NCBI GenBank assembly: GCA_905234185.1
Contig: CAJOGC010000001.1
Coordinates: 95,765-159,764, forward strand
Reading direction: 5' to 3'
Source of the DNA: an uncultured Alphaproteobacteria bacterium
GTDB lineage: Bacteria; Pseudomonadota; Alphaproteobacteria; Rs-D84
Length of the DNA: 64,000 nucleotides
Part shown: piece after piece, positions 51,480 to 61,130 of the stretch
Layout of the letters: each line of letters starts with the position of its first letter
Numbering within the stretch: position 1 is the first letter of the stretch
Notes under the pieces: generated by a model
Told to the model about the DNA's origin: nothing
Databases searched by the model: none
The model's input: the letters and a program-made list of their open reading frames with translations, nothing else
Translations under genes and position numbers: made by a program

Positions 51480-52297
51480 TTATAATTCGTATCTGTATCA
51501 AACCGTAAAACAATCACACTGGATAACCGCCCAGGTTGTAATACATCGACATCGTCTTGGTTTTTCATTTGTCCGACATATATTCCGGCCGGTAAAACAC
51601 CGCTTATATTACTTGTAATTAACTGTAAACCGGCCGCCGCGCGAAATTGCGGATCACTGAAAAATCCGATTGTCGGCGTTGTAGATCCATTCCCGGTTAA
51701 AAAACCATATACTTCATATCCAGCAATTCGGACCGCAATATTAGTGTCTGTATCGGTGACCGACCGAACGCGTGCGAAACCATCGCCGGTATCTATAATC
51801 ACACCTGCAAATTGATATGATGGCGATACAACAACCATTCCAGGCACAATTCCATCACCCGTTCCGCGATTTATCAAGAAAGTATTATGATGTAATGATC
51901 GATTGTCATGAATAACATCCGCGATTATGGTTTTTTGTGGGATATTTCGTATTACACCTATTTCTTGTTCCATTTTTTTGTTTTCGGCAATTGCTATATC
52001 ACAAATATTTTTATTGGCCAATGCTTCGTCCAGACGAACGCGCAATTCTTCGTTTTTGGACCGCAATGTTGACAGTTCATAAATATTTTCCACGGTATTT
52101 CCAACAACGCGCACAGGCCAAGTAATAATATCACCAACAACATTTGCAATCGGTAATATAACATGTGCCAATCCGTTCATAATGCGATAATCTGGCTTTG
52201 CAATCATAATATATATGAATAATACCGGTAAAACCATGGCCGCCGCCGCGGACCGTATCAAAGCCATGATTTTAGAAGATGCGGATTTTTCTATCAT
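51476..52297 (-). CDS. mreC: Rod shape-determining protein MreC
   Basis: TM + coiled coil LSTLRSKNEELRVRLDEALANK; LINRGTGDGIVPGMVVVSPSYQFAGVIIDTG. Confidence 0.85.
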   Translation of the reverse strand: MIEKSASSKIMALIRSAAAAMVLPVLFIYIMIAKPDYRIMNGLAHVILPIANVVGDIITWPVRVVGNTVENIYELSTLRSKNEELRVRLDEALANKNICDIAIAENKKMEQEIGVIRNIPQKTIIADVIHDNRSLHHNTFLINRGTGDGIVPGMVVVSPSYQFAGVIIDTGDGFARVRSVTDTDTNIAVRIAGYEVYGFLTGNGSTTPTIGFFSDPQFRAAAGLQLITSNISGVLPAGIYVGQMKNQDDVDVLQPGRLSSVIVLRFDTDTNYK

Positions 52298-52433
52298 CGG
52301 GTCCAGTGTAAACACTAAAAAACGAACATTCAATAAAAACTTGATTTTCTGAATAATTATGTCAGAATACAGCCAGTTAAGTGTCCAAAGTGGCAATTGG
52401 CTGCCACCAGGATAGATAAAAAAAGAGGTTAAA

Positions 52434-52637
52434 ATGCCAAAATTAAAGACAAAGTCGTACTTGAAAAAGCGCGCATCTATGACTGCAACTGGAAAAATCC
52501 GTGTTGCCAGAAATGCTCACAAGAAATTACTGCGTCACAAATCGAAACGCGCCAATAACGCCGGGTCAAAGGCACAGTATTTGAACGAAAACATGGTCGG
52601 TCAGGCGAAAATCTTGGCCCCGTATGGTTTGAAATAA
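52434..52637 (+). CDS. rpmI: 50S ribosomal protein bL35
   Basis: MPKLKTKSYLKKRASMTATGKIRVARNAHKKLLRHKSKRANNAG. Confidence 0.95.
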   Translation: MPKLKTKSYLKKRASMTATGKIRVARNAHKKLLRHKSKRANNAGSKAQYLNENMVGQAKILAPYGLK

Positions 52638-52653
52638 GTAAAGGTGGCAAATT

Positions 52654-53022
52654 ATGGCAAGAGTAAAACGCGGAACAACCGTTCGTCAGAAACATAATAA
52701 AATCTTAGCACGTGCCAAGGGATACCTGGGCCGTCACAGTACAACATATCGTGCCGCCCGTGAAAAAACGGAAAAGGCGGGTCAATATGCATATCGCGAT
52801 CGTCGTGTCAAAAAACGCGAATTTCGTGGTTTGTGGATTGTCCGTATTAACGCCGCGGTGCGTAATCATGGACTTACATACAGCCAATTTATGAACGGCC
52901 TTAAAAAAGCTGGCATTGCCCTGGACCGCAAGGTTTTGGCCCAAATGGCATACGAAGGTGATGCAAATTTCATCAAATTGGTTGATACAGCAAAACGATT
53001 TAGCGCAGGGGAATCTAAATAA
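52654..53022 (+). CDS. rplT: 50S ribosomal protein bL20
   Basis: [38 protein letters not shown]. Confidence 0.97.
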   Translation: MARVKRGTTVRQKHNKILARAKGYLGRHSTTYRAAREKTEKAGQYAYRDRRVKKREFRGLWIVRINAAVRNHGLTYSQFMNGLKKAGIALDRKVLAQMAYEGDANFIKLVDTAKRFSAGESK

Positions 53023-53055
53023 ACCCTTGGCGGAGCTGTTTTGTTTTGTAATAAT

Positions 53056-53080
53056 AAGACCGTCAAGTGACGGTCTTTTA
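53056..53080 (+). terminator. Intrinsic terminator/attenuator-like hairpin between rplT and pheS
   Basis: AGACCGTCaagtGACGGTCTTTTA. Confidence 0.7.
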
Positions 53081-53101
53081 TATTTATAGAAAGGTAGAAT
53101 T

Positions 53102-54049
53102 ATGCAGGAACAAATAAAAAACATTAACACACTGGAAGAACTTCAGGCCTTATACACCGCGACTTTCGGTAAAAATGGTACGATGACGGCGCGTCTTAAA
53201 CAGATGCGCGACATGGATAATGATGCACGCGCAGCGTTAAATCGTGAAAACACCGAATTGCGCGAATTATTCCGTGTGCGCCAAGCGGAAATTGAAAATG
53301 CGGTTATGATGGCGGCGTTAAAATCTGAGAAATTGGACCCGTCGCTTAATCCTATGCCGGAAAATCGTGGAACTTTGCATCCTGTGACACAATCGTTGCG
53401 CGAAATATCGGCAATTTTAGAATCTTTCGGTTATTCTTTGCGAACCGGCCCAGAAATAGAAGATGATTGGCATAACTTTACCGCACTTAACACACCGGCG
53501 CATCACCCGGCGCGTGATATGCAGGATACATTCTTTTTGCCAAATGGCAATGTTTTACGAACCCAGACATCTGCGATTCAGATTCGGTCCATGGAACGCG
53601 ATGGTGTGCCGATTAAGATTTTTGGAATCGGTTCCACATATCGTAAAGAAATGGACGCAACGCATGCACCACAATTCCGCCAGATAGAAGGTTTGTATGT
53701 TGATAAAAACATCACAATGTCAGATTTAATTGGCGATATTCGTGCATTTTTGTCGGCATTTTTTGAAATGGAAAATGTAGAATTGCGTATTCGTCCATCT
53801 TATTTCCCTTTTACCGACCCAAGTATAGAGGTTGATATGAAATGGCATGGGGATAAGTGGTTGGAAATTATGGGGGCTGGAATGGTTCATCCAAATGTAT
53901 TGCGTAATTGCAATATTGATCCGGATAAATATCAAGGTTTTGCATTTGGTTTCGGTTGGGATAGGTTAGCGATGTTGAAATACGGCCTTAATGATATTCG
54001 TGAATTTTCGGCGTCTGATGTGCGCTGGTTGAAAAATAGTGGTTTTTAA
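53102..54049 (+). CDS. pheS: Phenylalanyl-tRNA synthetase alpha chain
   Basis: HPVTQSLREISAILESFGY, GPEIEDDWHNFTALNTPAHHPARDMQDTFF. Confidence 0.97.
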   Translation: MQEQIKNINTLEELQALYTATFGKNGTMTARLKQMRDMDNDARAALNRENTELRELFRVRQAEIENAVMMAALKSEKLDPSLNPMPENRGTLHPVTQSLREISAILESFGYSLRTGPEIEDDWHNFTALNTPAHHPARDMQDTFFLPNGNVLRTQTSAIQIRSMERDGVPIKIFGIGSTYRKEMDATHAPQFRQIEGLYVDKNITMSDLIGDIRAFLSAFFEMENVELRIRPSYFPFTDPSIEVDMKWHGDKWLEIMGAGMVHPNVLRNCNIDPDKYQGFAFGFGWDRLAMLKYGLNDIREFSASDVRWLKNSGF

Positions 54050-54064
54050 TACGGGGGTATAAAT

Positions 54065-56371
54065 ATGAAATGGACATTTGATTGGTTGAAAGAATACCTG
54101 GATACAAAATTATCCGCAGAACAAATCGCAGACGAATTGACCCGTATTGGACTGGAGGTCGAAGATTTATACTCGCCAATTGCACCAATTGCGGCAAAGA
54201 TTATTGAATGTAAACCGGTCGATGGCAGTGACCATTTACATGTATTAAAGGTAGACGATGGAAGCAGTTCCCTGCGCCAGGTCGTTTGTGGTGCACCAAA
54301 TGCGCGTGTTGGGTTGGTATCTGCGCTGGCGGTGCCGGGCTGTGTTATTGATGGTCATGAAATACAATCTGGTAAATTGCGTGGCGTGTTAAGTGACGGT
54401 ATGATGTGCAGTGCGCGTGAACTGGGAATCGGTGATGATCATAGTGGAATTATTGAGTTATCACCAAAAACAAAAATCGGTTCACCCGTTCTAAATGTGA
54501 AAACTGTATTTGATGCGGGTATTACACCAAACCGTCCGGACTATTTGTCGGTGCGTGGTATTGCGCTGGATTTATCGGCGTCCGATGCGGGTAAATATAT
54601 TGCAAAAGAACCATCGGAATTAAAAGAGGTTAAGGCAACACGCAAGGTTGATGTTAAAACTGAACTTTGTAATGTTTATCGTTTTGCAGAAATTCATAAT
54701 ATCAAGATGGCGAAAAGCAATGAAGTGATTGCATCTCGCTTGGCGGCAATTGGTATAAACCCAAAAAATGCGCCAATTGATGCGACAAACTATATTTGTT
54801 ATGACATGGGGCAACCAATGCACTGCTTTGATGCGGACGAAGTGGTTGGCGATATTGTTGTACGTATGGCGCGTGATGGCGAAAGATTTACCGACCTGTT
54901 TGGAAACGAACACGAATTGAAATCAAGTGATATTGTTATTGCGGATTCCAAGGGCGTGCTGGCGGTTGCTGGTGTTGTTGGTGGTGCGCGCGGTATGACA
55001 AATGACAATACAAAAAACATTATTCTGGAATCGGCATATTTTAATCCGGTATCTGTGCGTAAAACATCAAAGCGTCTTGGGTTATCAACAGATTCATCAT
55101 ATCGCTATGAACGCGGAATCGATCCAACAATGACCGGACGTGCATTGGCGTCTGCCGCCAAAATAATAATGGACACTTGTGGCGGGAAAATTGTTGGAAC
55201 CGGTATTGGTGGTAAAAACGATTATAAACCGCGTCATATTAAATATAGTCCAGATATGTTGATGAAAAAGACTGGTATAGATATAGATGCAAAAACGCAG
55301 CAAAAGATTTTGACAAAATTGGGTTATATGGTCGATGTCGAAAAATCACACTGGATTGTCACCCCACGTGCGGCGCGCGTTGATGTTGAAATACCAGAAA
55401 CAATTATTGCTGATTTGATTCGTATCTATGGTTATGAAAAAATCGCAAAATCAAACAAAAAAACAACAGGTATCACCGCAACCGCGCATGACGAATTTGA
55501 TATAAAAACAAAAATGTTGTTGGCGTCGCGTGGACTTAACGAATGCCAAAGTTTTGGTTTTGGTAATTCATCGGTTGAAGAATTATTGTCGGATAAACCA
55601 ATAATCAAGATTGCGAATCCAATTATTAATGATTTAGATACTGCGCGTAATGGGTTGTTGGAAAACTTGCTGATTGCGGTTGCAAACAATGAAAAACGCG
55701 GATTCCCAGATTTGAATCTGTTTGAAATGGGAACGGTATTTGATGGTGATATGCCGGGTGAACAGCACACACAAATTTGTATTGTGCGGACAGGTAGCAT
55801 TTCGCCAAAGCATTGGCAACACCGTAATCGTAATGTTGATATTTATGATGTAAAAGCCGATTTGATTGCATTAATGCATGGCCAGAATTTTACTGTGTCG
55901 ACAGATAATGCACCAAAATGGGCACATCCGTTCCAATATGGCAAGATTGTCCAGGGTAAAAAAGTAATTGCTGAATTCGGCGCACTGCACCCGATGGTTG
56001 CAAAAAAATTGCATATAAAAACACCGGTTGTTGTTGCGGTTGTTGACGATATAAATAATTTGCCACATGGACATAAATTGAAACATGAAACATTATCTGA
56101 ATTTCAACCGATAACCCGTGATTTTGCATTTGTTGTGGATGCTGACACAATGGCTGAATCGCTGATTGGTGTTGCTAAATCCTCTGATAAACGCATTGTG
56201 GACGCAATTGTGTTTGATGCATTTGATATGGGGGGCGGTAAAAAATCTATTGCGTTTACGATAACAATTCAACCAACCGAAAACATGGGTGATGCCGAAT
56301 TGCAAAAATTACAAGATGCGGTCATCGCCAATGTAGAGAAAAAATGTAATGCGAAATTGCGGGATAAATAA
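54065..56371 (+). CDS. pheT: Phenylalanyl-tRNA synthetase beta chain
   Basis: MKWTFDWLKEYLDTKLSAEQIADELTRIGLEVED; SDGMMCSARELGIGDDHSGI. Confidence 0.97.
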   Translation: MKWTFDWLKEYLDTKLSAEQIADELTRIGLEVEDLYSPIAPIAAKIIECKPVDGSDHLHVLKVDDGSSSLRQVVCGAPNARVGLVSALAVPGCVIDGHEIQSGKLRGVLSDGMMCSARELGIGDDHSGIIELSPKTKIGSPVLNVKTVFDAGITPNRPDYLSVRGIALDLSASDAGKYIAKEPSELKEVKATRKVDVKTELCNVYRFAEIHNIKMAKSNEVIASRLAAIGINPKNAPIDATNYICYDMGQPMHCFDADEVVGDIVVRMARDGERFTDLFGNEHELKSSDIVIADSKGVLAVAGVVGGARGMTNDNTKNIILESAYFNPVSVRKTSKRLGLSTDSSYRYERGIDPTMTGRALASAAKIIMDTCGGKIVGTGIGGKNDYKPRHIKYSPDMLMKKTGIDIDAKTQQKILTKLGYMVDVEKSHWIVTPRAARVDVEIPETIIADLIRIYGYEKIAKSNKKTTGITATAHDEFDIKTKMLLASRGLNECQSFGFGNSSVEELLSDKPIIKIANPIINDLDTARNGLLENLLIAVANNEKRGFPDLNLFEMGTVFDGDMPGEQHTQICIVRTGSISPKHWQHRNRNVDIYDVKADLIALMHGQNFTVSTDNAPKWAHPFQYGKIVQGKKVIAEFGALHPMVAKKLHIKTPVVVAVVDDINNLPHGHKLKHETLSEFQPITRDFAFVVDADTMAESLIGVAKSSDKRIVDAIVFDAFDMGGGKKSIAFTITIQPTENMGDAELQKLQDAVIANVEKKCNAKLRDK

Positions 56372-56380
56372 TTATTAAAA

Positions 56381-56404
56381 AGCCGGTATTTACCGGCTTT
56401 TTTT
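56381..56404. terminator. Intrinsic terminator AGCCGGTATTTACCGGCT + T-run
   Basis: Between convergent pheT and nth. Confidence 0.8.
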
Positions 56405-57059
56405 ATATTTTTTTGTCGCATGATTCACACCATTTCGCAACCGGACATTCGGCGCATTTTGGGGATATGGCGCGACAAATATATCGACCATGCAAAACCA
56501 TAACATGATTTACAATGTCGTGATATTTTTTTGGAACGATTTGTAATAATTTTGCTTCGACTTTTTCAGGGGTGTTTTCAGAATCGCCGACCCAGCCATA
56601 TCGGTGCGCATTACGAAACACATGTGTATCAACCCCAATATTTGGTGCGCCCCATAAAACATTCATAATAACATTTGCTGTCTTTTGCCCTATTCCAGAC
56701 AGTTTCATCAATTCATCGCGATTATGATATTTTTTTGGAAACACCCATTGGGTGTTATCAATCTTATATTCAGCGAGTTTTTCAGATAATGCGAAAATAT
56801 TTTTTGCTTTGTTATTAAAAAATGATATTTGTGAAATATATTTTTTTATTCCATCAATTCCCAATTTCAACATTTTTTCAGGTGTCGGGGCAACGCGGAA
56901 AAGTTCCGGCGTTACCTCGTTCACCTTTTTATCGGTTGCTTGGGCGGACAAGATTACCGCCACAGCAAATGTGAATTCGTTTGTGGAATAAAGTTCCGAA
57001 CGAATCTCCATATTTATGGATTTTGGAACAACGGTAAAATATTTCTCCGGTGTTATCAT
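56403..57059 (-). CDS. nth: Endonuclease III
   Basis: LSAQATDKKVNEVTPELF, LSGIGQKTANVIMNVLWG, VDTHVFRNAHRYGW, C-x6-C-x2-C-x5-C cluster. Confidence 0.96.
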   Translation of the reverse strand: MITPEKYFTVVPKSINMEIRSELYSTNEFTFAVAVILSAQATDKKVNEVTPELFRVAPTPEKMLKLGIDGIKKYISQISFFNNKAKNIFALSEKLAEYKIDNTQWVFPKKYHNRDELMKLSGIGQKTANVIMNVLWGAPNIGVDTHVFRNAHRYGWVGDSENTPEKVEAKLLQIVPKKYHDIVNHVMVLHGRYICRAISPKCAECPVAKWCESCDKKI

Positions 57060-60000
57060 TATATGCGTTCAATTTTGATTGATAATGCATATCCTTCAAT
57101 TTCTGTGTTGTGTTCGCCATCGCCGGTTTCCATTTCACGAATCAGCGCATCACGCATAATGCGTTTTTTATGTGCCTCTATCGCCAACGCCAATGCTGGA
57201 TCCGCGTTATAAGTCATTTTGATACGGTCAGAAACATCTAATCCAACGACTTTGCGTGTATCTTGGATAAAGCGCAATGCATCGTTCGCCAAACCTTCGG
57301 CAACTAATTCCGCGTTGATTTCGGTATTCAACACAACAACCGCGGTGTTGTCGGGCAATGCAGCGCCAGTGATACCGTCGCGCACAGTTAAACGATTTTC
57401 GAATTCATCCGCGTTTAATGTATATTCACCAACAATCAATTTATCGCCGTCGATTGTGTAATTACCGTTTTTCACCGCTGGGATAATCTTGCTTAATGCG
57501 CCGCCAAGACGCGCGCCAATTTTCGGTGTGATTAAATACACAAAAGAATCGGCAACATCCGCCGTGTTTGCACGGAACTTCACATTTTTCACATTTAATT
57601 CATCGGCGATAATATCAATATATTCTGATAAATCAGCACCAGCAATTGTCATGTCAGACAATGGCAAACGATTGCGTAATTTATACTGTTCGCGCAACTG
57701 TTTTCCAACCGACACAACTTGTTGCACACGGCGCATATCAGATAATAATTTTTCATCAATCGCAGATGCTGTCGGAAAATCAGTTAAATGCACAGATTCC
57801 GCACCAGTTAAGTTTTTGTAAATATATTCACTTATAAACGGTGCAAATGGTGCAAGCGCGCGACAAAGTGTTGTCAGTACCACATACAATGTATTAAATG
57901 CAGATTGGTCTTCGTCCCAGAAGCGCGCACGCGACCGGCGAATATACCAATTGTTCAACACGTCCAAGAATCGTACAAATTCTTTGATTGCAATATCTGG
58001 TTTATATGCATCCAACGCATCACCAACGATTTTTATCAATACATTTAATTCGGACAAGATATATTTATCCAATGCATTTTCAGAATATGCATCATCGGTT
58101 GCGGTAATGTTCCCAGCATTCGCATATAATGTAAAGAAGTGATATGCATTCCATAATGGTGTTAATATTGTTTTAACCGTTTCGTTGAAAACATTTCCAT
58201 TTTTATCAACAGGAACTGGTTCTGCTTTCATAAACGGGCTGCCCTGGATAAAAAGGCGCACGGCGTCTGCGCCAAAGGTTTCCAGTTGTTCGGTTGGATC
58301 TACAAAATTTTGTAATGATTTTGAAAACTTGCGTTTATTTTCATCGACAATCATACCGTTTGCAGAAACCGTTTTAAATGCAGGTTTATCAAACAACGCA
58401 ACCGCCATAATCATTAATGCATAGAACCATCCACGTGTTTGATCCTGGCCTTCGATAATATAATCAGCCGGGAAAGTTTTTGCAAATTTATCTTTGTTTT
58501 CAAACGGATAATGCAATGATGCAAATGGCATTGAACCACTTTCCACCCAACAGTCCAGAACATCTGTTATGCGGTGCCAACCATCTTTTTCAAGTTTATC
58601 CAATGTTGGGCGATGTAAATCGTCTATTTTTACATCAAAGAAATCTTCCATTTCTGAAATAGAACCAAAGATTTTATATTCACCGTTCTTTTCCCAAATT
58701 GGTAATGGAACACCCCAAAAACGATTACGCGAAATACCCCATGGACGCGCGCCTTCGATCCATGACATAAAACGATTACCGGCACTTGTCCATGTCGTTT
58801 CATTTTTTGTTATTTCAATAACACGGTCACGAATTTTTGGAACATCAATATACCACGCATCCGTCGCGCGATAAATCAATTTTTCTTTACTGCGTGGGCC
58901 AAACGGATAACTGTGTTTATGTTGCGATTTCTGAACCAAGCGCCCATTTTGTTTCAACCAATCAATAATCTTTGGGTTTGCAACAAAAATATTTTCGCCA
59001 GCCCAATCGGTGACAGTTGAATCAAAATTACCATAATCATCAACATTTAATATAACCGGAAATTTATCATCAAGATTACGCGCGGCAAAAAAGTCGTCTT
59101 CACCAAATGCTGGCGCAATATGCACAATTCCGGTACCGTCGCCGTCCGACACATAATCCGCAGAGATTACCTGGTGTAACAATGGGTCGCTGTTTTCATA
59201 ATAATTAAACAATGGTTTATAGTGCATACCAACCAAATCGGCACCTAAAACAGTTCCCAAGTTTTCAGATTCACCAAAAACTTTATCGTATGCTTTTAAT
59301 CGCGATTCTGCCAAAACATATACATGGCCGTCACTGTGACGCATACGCACATATTTCATTGTTGGGTTTACCGCCAATGCAGAATTCGCCGGCAATGTCC
59401 ACGGTGTTGTTGTCCATGCAATTGCACGGTCGCCGTTTTCTAATTCAAACCAAACGGTCACGGTATCATCAACAATATCTTGATATTCGCTTGATGCTTC
59501 ACTGTTGGATAAAACAGTTCCCATTTTCCAATCGTATGGGTTAACCTTGAAATCTTTATAGAGCAAACCACGGTCATACAACCGCTTTAACGCCCAAATT
59601 ACCGATTCCATATAGTTTTTATCCATGGTGCGATAACCGAATTCCGCACCACCATCAACCCAACGACCAATACGTTCAAAGTAGCGCAACCATTCATTTG
59701 AATAGGTCATAACATCATTTTTACACATATCACAAAACGCACCGATACCGCTGTCCACAACAATATTTTTGGCAGATTTACCTTGTTTTTTTTCAACGCT
59801 ATTTTCTGCGGGTAAACCATGGCAATCCCACCCTAGTTCGCGTGTCACATGGTACCCGCGCATCGTTTTATAACGTGATACCATATCTTTTATTGCAGAT
59901 ACCCCCAAATGCCCCCAGTGTGGCAAACCATTTGCAAACGGCGGTCCGTCATAGAAGTTAAACGGTTCGCCCTGCTTCGTCTTTGCCAGCGATTTATGAA

Positions 60001-60085
60001 AAGTATCATCGGTGCGCCAGAATTCGATGATTTTCTGTTCTAATTCTGGAAAGTTTGCGCGTGCATCGGTTTTTGGATATGCCAT
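57059..60085 (-). CDS. ileS: Isoleucyl-tRNA synthetase, eukaryotic-like (type 2)
   Basis: PPFANGLPHWGHLGVSAIKDMVSRYKTMRGYHVTRELGWDCHGLPAE; KFSKS loop. Confidence 0.93.
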   Translation of the reverse strand: MAYPKTDARANFPELEQKIIEFWRTDDTFHKSLAKTKQGEPFNFYDGPPFANGLPHWGHLGVSAIKDMVSRYKTMRGYHVTRELGWDCHGLPAENSVEKKQGKSAKNIVVDSGIGAFCDMCKNDVMTYSNEWLRYFERIGRWVDGGAEFGYRTMDKNYMESVIWALKRLYDRGLLYKDFKVNPYDWKMGTVLSNSEASSEYQDIVDDTVTVWFELENGDRAIAWTTTPWTLPANSALAVNPTMKYVRMRHSDGHVYVLAESRLKAYDKVFGESENLGTVLGADLVGMHYKPLFNYYENSDPLLHQVISADYVSDGDGTGIVHIAPAFGEDDFFAARNLDDKFPVILNVDDYGNFDSTVTDWAGENIFVANPKIIDWLKQNGRLVQKSQHKHSYPFGPRSKEKLIYRATDAWYIDVPKIRDRVIEITKNETTWTSAGNRFMSWIEGARPWGISRNRFWGVPLPIWEKNGEYKIFGSISEMEDFFDVKIDDLHRPTLDKLEKDGWHRITDVLDCWVESGSMPFASLHYPFENKDKFAKTFPADYIIEGQDQTRGWFYALMIMAVALFDKPAFKTVSANGMIVDENKRKFSKSLQNFVDPTEQLETFGADAVRLFIQGSPFMKAEPVPVDKNGNVFNETVKTILTPLWNAYHFFTLYANAGNITATDDAYSENALDKYILSELNVLIKIVGDALDAYKPDIAIKEFVRFLDVLNNWYIRRSRARFWDEDQSAFNTLYVVLTTLCRALAPFAPFISEYIYKNLTGAESVHLTDFPTASAIDEKLLSDMRRVQQVVSVGKQLREQYKLRNRLPLSDMTIAGADLSEYIDIIADELNVKNVKFRANTADVADSFVYLITPKIGARLGGALSKIIPAVKNGNYTIDGDKLIVGEYTLNADEFENRLTVRDGITGAALPDNTAVVVLNTEINAELVAEGLANDALRFIQDTRKVVGLDVSDRIKMTYNADPALALAIEAHKKRIMRDALIREMETGDGEHNTEIEGYALSIKIERI

Positions 60086-60210
60086 ATCTTTATCCCTTTA
60101 TTTATAAAAAACGGGCGCCCCATGCGCCCCAGCCACGGCCAAAGCGCGGTATGGGTTTATTCTTTAATAATTATTGCGTCTGTTCCCATTTTATTTTCTT
60201 TTTTGGCTTG

Positions 60211-60236
60211 TTCCCCGAAGCCTTGGCGAAGGGGAA
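60211..60236 (-). repeat. Family F hairpin directly 3' of tRNA-Thr(CGT)
   Basis: Minus: TTCCCC-TTCGCCAAGGCTTC-GGGGAA. Confidence 0.8.
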
Positions 60237-60312
60237 TGGTGCCGGTGATAGGACTTGAACCTACGACCCCCTCATTACGAATGAGATGCTCTACCAGCTG
60301 AGCTACACCGGC
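60237..60312 (-). tRNA. tRNA-Thr(CGT)
   Basis: GCCGGTGTAGCTCAGCTGGTAGAGCATCTCATTCGTAATGAGGGGGTCGTAGGTTCAAGTCCTATCACCGGCACCA. Confidence 0.95.
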
Positions 60313-60437
60313 GTCCGCGGCTTAGTTTACCCTATGTTTTTAACAATTTCCAGTATTAAATTATGCTTTTTTAGGTTTTTTGTCGCCTTGGCTCTGGTGT
60401 TCCGTGTTGCTATGTTTCGGGTATAACGGGGAACAAA

Positions 60438-61103
60438 ATGCATATAAATTTTTGGATTTATGGGTTTATGATAATAAAGTTAATTATGGCGATTTTCGCA
60501 GCGGTCGTCTTTATGCGCCTGTTTACACCGTCTGGGACGCTTAAACAGATGACGCCACTTGCGGTTATTATCAATTTTTTGTTAAGTGCAATTTTGTCTG
60601 AATTTATTTTGAACAAGAATATTGATTTAATCGAATTTATCATAGTTATTGCCATCTATGGTTTGTTGATAAGCATACTTAACCGCTTTACATTTTATAC
60701 CGATATTGGACATCGAATTTTTATCGGTAACCCCCAGGTTATTGTCCAAAACGGACAAATAGATGTGAAAAAAATGGAACGGTTGAAAATATCGGCACGC
60801 GATTTTGCGGTTGCTATGCGCCAACATCATATACATTCACTGAAAGAACTAGAAATGGCCCAGATTGAACCAAATGGCGAATTAACAATTGTGAAACGTG
60901 GTGAAAAGAAATATTCAGTAATTGTGATTGATAATGGTGATATTGATGAATCTGCGCTGGAAAAAATAAATCGGTCGGAAAAATGGTTGCGACGCGAATT
61001 GCGTAAAAAAAGAATTCGTGATATTGACGATATCTTTGTTGCCCAGTGGCATAACGGTCGCCTGCAAATTGTAAAGAAAGACAAATCGGTGGAAAATGGC
61101 TAA
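60438..61103 (+). CDS. DUF421 (YetF-like) membrane protein
   Basis: N-terminal TM segments; IGNPQVIVQNGQIDVKKMERLKISARDFAVAMRQHHIHSLKELEMAQIEPNGELTI. Confidence 0.85.
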   Translation: MHINFWIYGFMIIKLIMAIFAAVVFMRLFTPSGTLKQMTPLAVIINFLLSAILSEFILNKNIDLIEFIIVIAIYGLLISILNRFTFYTDIGHRIFIGNPQVIVQNGQIDVKKMERLKISARDFAVAMRQHHIHSLKELEMAQIEPNGELTIVKRGEKKYSVIVIDNGDIDESALEKINRSEKWLRRELRKKRIRDIDDIFVAQWHNGRLQIVKKDKSVENG

Positions 61104-61107
61104 AAAA

Positions 61108-61130
61108 TACCGGTAAATGCCGGTGTTTTT
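61108..61130. terminator. Intrinsic terminator TACCGGTAAATGCCGGTG + T-run
   Basis: Between convergent DUF421 gene and mnmG. Confidence 0.75.
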
